A stretch of 64,000 bases of DNA from Astragalus membranaceus (taxonomy: Eukaryota > Streptophyta > Magnoliopsida > Fabales > Fabaceae). The translations under genes and the position numbers were made by a program. Positions 58,915 to 64,000 of this stretch are shown piece by piece (the first letter of the stretch is position 1; every line of letters begins with the position of its first letter). Below the pieces are notes generated by a model. It was not told the origin of the DNA, searched no databases, and was given only the letters and a program-made list of their open reading frames with translations. Where the stretch lies: assembly GCA_039519185.1 (NCBI GenBank), contig CM076851.1, positions 51,008,751 to 51,072,750 of the forward strand, written 5' to 3'.

Positions 58915-60260
58915 GTGCTATCAGAGCTCGATGAGAGCTCTTGGATACTAATGTGTCGTACTCATAATAAATTTTAGTATGCTTTATGGTTGCAACATTG
59001 TTTGATCATCCAAATCAGAAGAGAATTATTATTATTGGAACTAAATCATGGCATTGTGAAAGTGCGTCTTGGAAAGTTCAGGCAAAGGAAACACTTCATA
59101 TTTAAGTGTGTCAACAATGACCCACCTCTTTTTGCAAGGAACTTCTGTGGTGCACTGTTCACAAACTGCGATGGCTATTTCAGTGCACCACACTATTCAC
59201 AAGAACTCCTAGTCAGAGGAATTATTTTCCTGTGTACTCAAAATGGAGGGTTCTATTAGTCATGATGGAGATATATTTGAGCTAACTGTCGACAATTATA
59301 CCTATTGGAAGCCGATGATGGAACACCACATATACTACAAAGATATGCATGCATGGGCCAATCTCCAAGAAGGATAAGCCGGAAGGGAAGGAAGAAAAAG
59401 CTTGGGACCTCCAAAATCGGAAGGTAGTAGCTAAGATCAGAAAATATATAAACAGTAGTTTGTTCAAGCATTTATCGACTTATATCCTTGCATATGAATT
59501 GTGGACAAAAATTGAATCCTTGGCTCAAAAAAAGACGCTAAGGAAAAAATCTCATGTTGTCAGACAACTAGTGAAGTTAGAGCACTCAGACGTTCAAAAC
59601 ATGATCGAACATGTAAATACCTTCAAAGGTATTGTGAATCAGTTAACGAAGGCTGAAATGAAGATAGACGATAAGTTGCTAACTCTTCGACTCCTCAATT
59701 CTCTACTTGAGAGTTGGGAAACTACTTGTCACTCTCAGTAACTCTACTCCTGATGGAAAACTTGTCATGGATTCTGTTACAGATTCCTTGCTAAACGAAG
59801 AGTCATGACGGAGGGAAAGAGGCCCGAACAACCAGCTCGAAGCAACATTGTTGACAATAGAGGAAGGAGTAAGAATCCTGAGAAAGGAAGTCGTGGAAAA
59901 TCACAAGCTAGATCCAAATCTTGTACTAGACAAAGTTGTAATTGTTGTGGAAAACCGGATCACAAAAAGTCTGAGTGTAGATTCTTTAAGAGAGATCAAC
60001 AAGCTAGAACGGTCCATTCTGACCAGATTAACCCAAAAAAGAATAAGGAAGATGGAACTACCACTGTAGTAGCTCAAATGATGAAAACATTTTCCTTATC
60101 AAAGAGGACAATTATCTGAATGTTGTGTCAAATATATGCATTTGGATAATTGACTCAAGAGCATCCTTCTATGTTACACCTCATGAAGATTTCTTCTCAT
60201 CATATCAAAGAGGAGACTTTGGAACGGTGAAGAACCCAACATTAGTGGTTTTTGTCGTTT
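58915..60260 (+). pseudogene. Copia gag-protease remnant
   Basis: A leader from the primer site (58916) leads to ATG 59243 (MEGSISHDGDIFELTVDNYTYW), a gag domain that changes frame near 59350-59370. It continues as DLQNRKVVAKIRKYINSS...LYELW-type sequence up to a stop near 59740. A third frame then has a basic stretch and the zinc knuckle CNCCGKPDHKKSEC (about 59935-59980). The protease start WIIDSRASFYVTPHEDFFSS follows near 60145, where the catalytic D-S-G is altered to D-S-R. Similarity stops near 60240; integrase and RT are absent. The element is dead. Confidence 0.75.
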
Positions 60261-61243
60261 CTGAAGAAACCCTAGCTAGATCACAACATTTTTATTCAAG
60301 TTGGCTCAAGTCACAACAACACTATTCTCAATTCTTTATAGATATTCATGCTTATTCTACAAAGCACAACATTGGTTAATATTCAAAGCTGAGCCAAGGA
60401 CGCAAATTTTTGATTCTTTTGAAAGCATTCTTATTGTATATCAAAAGCTTTCAAACCTATAAATCTCTTGTGAAAAGAAGTTTTTGTAAACTCTTTCAGT
60501 CTCTCGAAATTGTAATCTTGCTCAGTAGTGGAAATACTTTAGAAGTCTCACGTAACTGGCCGTTCTAAGTTAAGGTTGTAACCCTTTGTGAAATTAGTGG
60601 AAATTCTTCTAAGGTTGTAGAAGGGACTGGACGCAGCTATCAAGTGATGTGAACCAGGCTAACTCCTTATGTTATTTATTTTCAAGATCTTTTATTTCTT
60701 TTTTAGCAAATTGTTTTATAAAGATAACTTTGAGAGTATTATTTCCGAAAATATTTTCAAAAACACGAATTTAAATCCTTCTTTCTTGAAAAAAAACAAC
60801 GATATATTTTTGAAAACATGCATCAACTCTGTTTGAATGTCGAGGTATAAAGATCATTTGTTGCTTAGATGAGTTTTTTTTATGATTAGAAGATCTGTGT
60901 TGTGTGAACCTATCAAGGTAGCTTTATACGGTTCTAAACACGGTTTTTAGGGTCAAGGATTCAGTTGAAGAATATTGTCACCAACAATAGGTAAACTTTT
61001 GTAAGTAGTGATACCTTTCAAAGAAATCAAAGTCTCTAGGTGAGGCTTTTATGACGACCAAACATGATATACATCCAGAAGGCCATCAATATTCAATCCT
61101 GTACTTATCCTTAGTTGCACTCTACGCTCATGTATGTGATAATGTGAAGTGTGTGTAGGAACTGATTTAAAAGGATACGAAAGTTGCAAAACAAACAGTA
61201 TACAAACACAAGAAATATAAGTTGTATTGTAAAGTACTAACAT

Positions 61244-61285
<42 letters not shown>

Positions 61286-62210
61286 TATAACAAAGATTAA
61301 AAGGAAAGGGTAAAACAAAATATTAAATTAACAAAGAATTCTCACAATTAATTAAATTAAATTTGACTCACTAAAATTATCTCCAATAGAGTGTAGCAAA
61401 CAAAAAATATGTAGATTTCTTTGTGGTTTAGTAGCGTCTTCATCAAAGTTTAAGAGAGGGGTCTTTGAGGACTAGGGTTGGGTTCATAGTCGATTATACG
61501 TGGAGAATTTGTTACTACCTCGCGATATCCTTGCAAAAAGATTATTTTTAATTAATTATGCAAATATTGTTAATTTTAAAAATATTTATTTTACTCTTTT
61601 GTTAAAAATAAATAATTGAAAGGACTAAATTATTGTTATTTATTTTTGTGTTTGATCCCCTATTATTTTCATTAGATTTTTTGTTTATTTTTAGAACAAG
61701 GATTCTTGAGACTTTTGAGCTGTACAACTCACACGTCTCAAAAACATAATAATCTGATTCTACATCCGGCTTAATCCCTTAATCGATTGTTTTTATTAAT
61801 GATCATTTTAAACATGTTTCATTTATTATTTGTGAGAAAAATTAGTTTTGGATATTAAAGATTAAACTTTGACTTGGTGAAAATTTTAGAAACGGAACGG
61901 CGAGTAAAAATGAAAAGAGGCGGTTGTAGATAGTATAATCCTAAACACTTATTAGTAAAAAGATACGGCCCAATGATTATTCGATAAAAAAAGTGAGGTC
62001 CAAGGGGATGAATGCCTTCCTTGACCAAAAAAAGGGGATGAATGCGTGGTGTGAAACAACATGTGGTGTGTGTAACAACAGTATTTGATATTTATTTATT
62101 GATTTATAATACAACAAATAATAATAAAGAAAATAATTGATAAAAAAATCCTGATATTTATTTATTGATTTATTCGGATACTTTGAGTTTCAAAAAACAA
62201 GAGTAATATT
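60261..62210. other. No gene; possible LTR fragment and TA microsatellite
   Basis: Around 60360-60690 the sequence (a caaacctataaatctc TATA-like site, then gaagggactggacgcagc and gaaccaggctaac) resembles LTR ends of SIRE/Maximus-type copia elements known from legumes, from memory only. A (TA)n microsatellite lies at 61243-61289. The remainder is AT-rich with no credible coding frame. Confidence 0.35.
61243..61289 (+). repeat. (TA)n microsatellite
   Basis: About 23 TA units with a single tg interruption. Confidence 0.9.
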
Positions 62211-62221
62211 ATTACTTACTA

Positions 62222-62396
62222 TATTCATATCAATATGGGTTGGTCGGAGTGGTAAATGGGCTCGAATCCCATCTCAAGGTATGAAGTTCGAATCATGGAA
62301 GTGACAAAAATTCTATTGGAAGGAGAGAACCACACGAGAGAACCACACAGACCGACAAAATCGGGATACGATACTGCGCACGGTTACCAAAAAAAA
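62222..62396 (+). mobile_element. SINE with 11-bp target duplication
   Basis: 175 bases are flanked by a perfect attacttacta (62211-62221 and 62397-62407) and end in a short A run, the structure left by target-primed retroposition. Inside, gggttggtcggagtggtaaa resembles a pol III A box and gaagttcgaatc a B box. The body contains ccacacagaccgacaaaatcggg, which recurs in a truncated copy at 19012. Confidence 0.82.
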
Positions 62397-62407
62397 TTAC
62401 TTACTAG

Positions 62408-63462
62408 TTTTGTATTAAAGCAAAAAGAAACAAAAAACACATTTGTTTATAGGCAATTTTCTATGGTGTAGAGTGAGGTCCCTGTTGTTGAACAATGTTA
62501 TTGTTAACCAACTGGCTATGAAAGACAATGCAGCAGGTTGCTGAGTGATGTCTGCAAAGCTGTTTTGTCTAAGTAAGTTGGCAAAGAAGACAATGGACAT
62601 AAAGAAATATTGCAAGGCAACAAGCAGAGCTTGGCTAGAAGATCAAAATATTGCAAGGCAACAAGAAGGGGCAGATCTTCTGAGGAGTTGGAGTATGCTA
62701 CGGTATCCGTGAGATGATTTTTGTAAAATCGATTCATATACATAAAGTTACTCTTAGATGATATATATTAATTATACCGCCAGAGAGGTACATAAAGGCG
62801 CAGTGGTGAAGTGGTTAAACAATCCGCTAGTAAGCTCAGGTTCAAGTTATTTCGGTAATTTTTTTTTGTATTTTGCGGTATTCAAGTGTATTTTTCCTAA
62901 AGATACATTTATACTGTACTAAATGATAAAAACCACCTCAACTCAATAGATAATTATTAAACTATTAGTAAAATATTTTATATGTATTATTTATGAATTT
63001 GGCACCCTCAAAAACTATTTGACGAAAGTATAATAGTAACAGAAGTCAATCATAGATCATGCGTACTCTTATTTTAGACACACATTGCATTGTGAATTTT
63101 TTGAAAATGTGAATCACATTTGTCGGTGATTAAATCTATATATATTGTATTTCAATTTTAATTATTGTATTATATTAAGTGTTGCAAGACTCTAATTGTG
63201 CTGAAAATAGTTTTAAATGGAAAAAATACTTATGGGTTTTGAAAGGCAAGAAGATTTTAGGAGAAAACAGACAAACTACCGTCTAGAAAGGAAGGAGAAT
63301 ATCCCTCATAGAATAAGCAGGAATGACTGGAACCATTTCTAAGATTGAGAAGAGACAGAATCCGATCAAAACATCTCTCAAAGTCCGATACACCTTCAGA
63401 GAAAATGCAGTTGTTTCTCAAGTCCTAATATAGTAATATATCCCAAAGAATAATATGTTAGA
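62408..63462. other. No gene recognised
   Basis: AT-rich. A short tRNA-like block near 62797-62860 (cgcagtggtgaagtggttaa ... caggttcaag) could be another degenerate SINE head, but lacks a tail or duplication. No credible open frame. Confidence 0.4.
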
Positions 63463-64000
63463 CACTACAAGAAAATCGACGATTTCCGACGACGATTTTC
63501 GTCGCAAATGCAGCAATTTTCGTCGCAAATTGACGTTTCCGACGAACTTTCCGATGGACAAATCGTTTCCGACGGATTTTTTCGTCGCAAATGTCTCCGT
63601 CGCAAATATCCGTGGCAAAGTCGTCGCAAACTCTGACACATTTTCGTCGCAAATCCGTCAGAAATTTAAAAAAAAAAATTAAAAAATTAAATTATACATC
63701 CAAAATACTATTTAATAGTTATATCTATACATACTAGCTTCATAGTAAAGACTATAATTAAGAAAAAAAAACTAATTAAGAAAAGTACATAACTAAATAT
63801 ACCAATAACAACTTGTCATTGATAATTACAAAGTTACACAATTCATAACACCAAAATAAAATACAAAGTTATCAGGATAAACTAATGCAAACAAGGTGTT
63901 ATGGATTGGCCCAATCCACAATAATGAGGCCCAACACCAAATGTAGATCCATCAACCAATGGTTGAGATCGCAGCGCAAGATCGGACGGTCCTGATTCAT
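63463..64000 (+). mobile_element. CACTA-type element, left end only (runs off the window)
   Basis: Starts CACTACAAGAAAATCGACG and carries about ten subterminal repeats of the ttttcgtcgcaaa/ttccgacga type in both orientations between 63478 and 63660, then AT-rich sequence. It is a family different from the element at 50984, whose motif is ccggcggattt. The other end and any genes lie beyond 64000, so autonomy cannot be judged. The short open frames here are shadows of the repeats. Confidence 0.75.

Noticed and set aside
1..64000. CRISPR arrays, bacterial operons, organellar insertions
   Set aside because: No spaced identical direct repeats, no Shine-Dalgarno-linked gene strings and no recognisable chloroplast or mitochondrial genes were seen.

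Overview
The window looks like nuclear DNA of a dicotyledonous plant. A legume is my best guess, but that is inference. It holds two intron-rich, apparently intact protein genes inside dense and nested transposable-element sequence. I saw no bacterial-style operons, rRNA, CRISPR arrays or functional tRNA genes.

Intact genes: (1) A 33-exon P-type IIB Ca2+-ATPase of the ACA8/9/10 clade, most like ACA9, lies on the + strand at 28255-43341. I joined the exons by reading frame and GT-AG sites into 1082 codons plus stop, with every catalytic motif present. (2) Convergent to it, on the - strand at 44180-47689, is a 6-exon gene of 421 codons. It encodes a type-II membrane protein of the plant O-fucosyltransferase-like/MSR (mannan-synthesis-related) family. 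Only about 0.84 kb separates the two stop codons.

Layout: 0.7-6.9 kb is a decayed endogenous caulimovirid (pararetrovirus) copy on the - strand, split by younger insertions that include a Tourist-like MITE. 8.1-9.1 kb is a CACTA-like non-autonomous element. 9.19-15.15 kb is a 5'-truncated LINE (L1) on the - strand with a 12-bp target duplication. 15.2-20.3 kb holds MITEs, tandem repeats and a truncated SINE. 20.35-24.75 kb is a Ty1/copia element (- strand) with near-identical 187-bp LTRs, a damaged protease site and a large reverse-transcriptase deletion. 24.8-28.2 kb is the region upstream of the ATPase.

Intron 15 of the ATPase carries a 1069-bp Mutator-like foldback element (34807-35875) with a 9-bp target duplication and extreme C-rich/G-rich arms.

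Downstream of the second gene, 49.5-50.8 kb has two nested hAT-type elements. 50.98-58.47 kb is a nearly complete CACTA (En/Spm) transposon with TNP2-like and TNP1-like genes, both broken. It sits inside the LTR of an older copia remnant (gag-protease to about 60.26 kb) and itself carries a SINE. A SINE with an 11-bp target duplication lies at 62222-62396, and another CACTA end begins at 63463 and runs out of the window.

The two host genes have no obvious functional link beyond adjacency. The TE nesting gives a relative chronology: copia, then CACTA, then SINE. All TE protein genes seen have at least one disabling change. I found no system I would call wholly new. The most unusual object is the G/C-skewed foldback element transcribed inside the ATPase intron.
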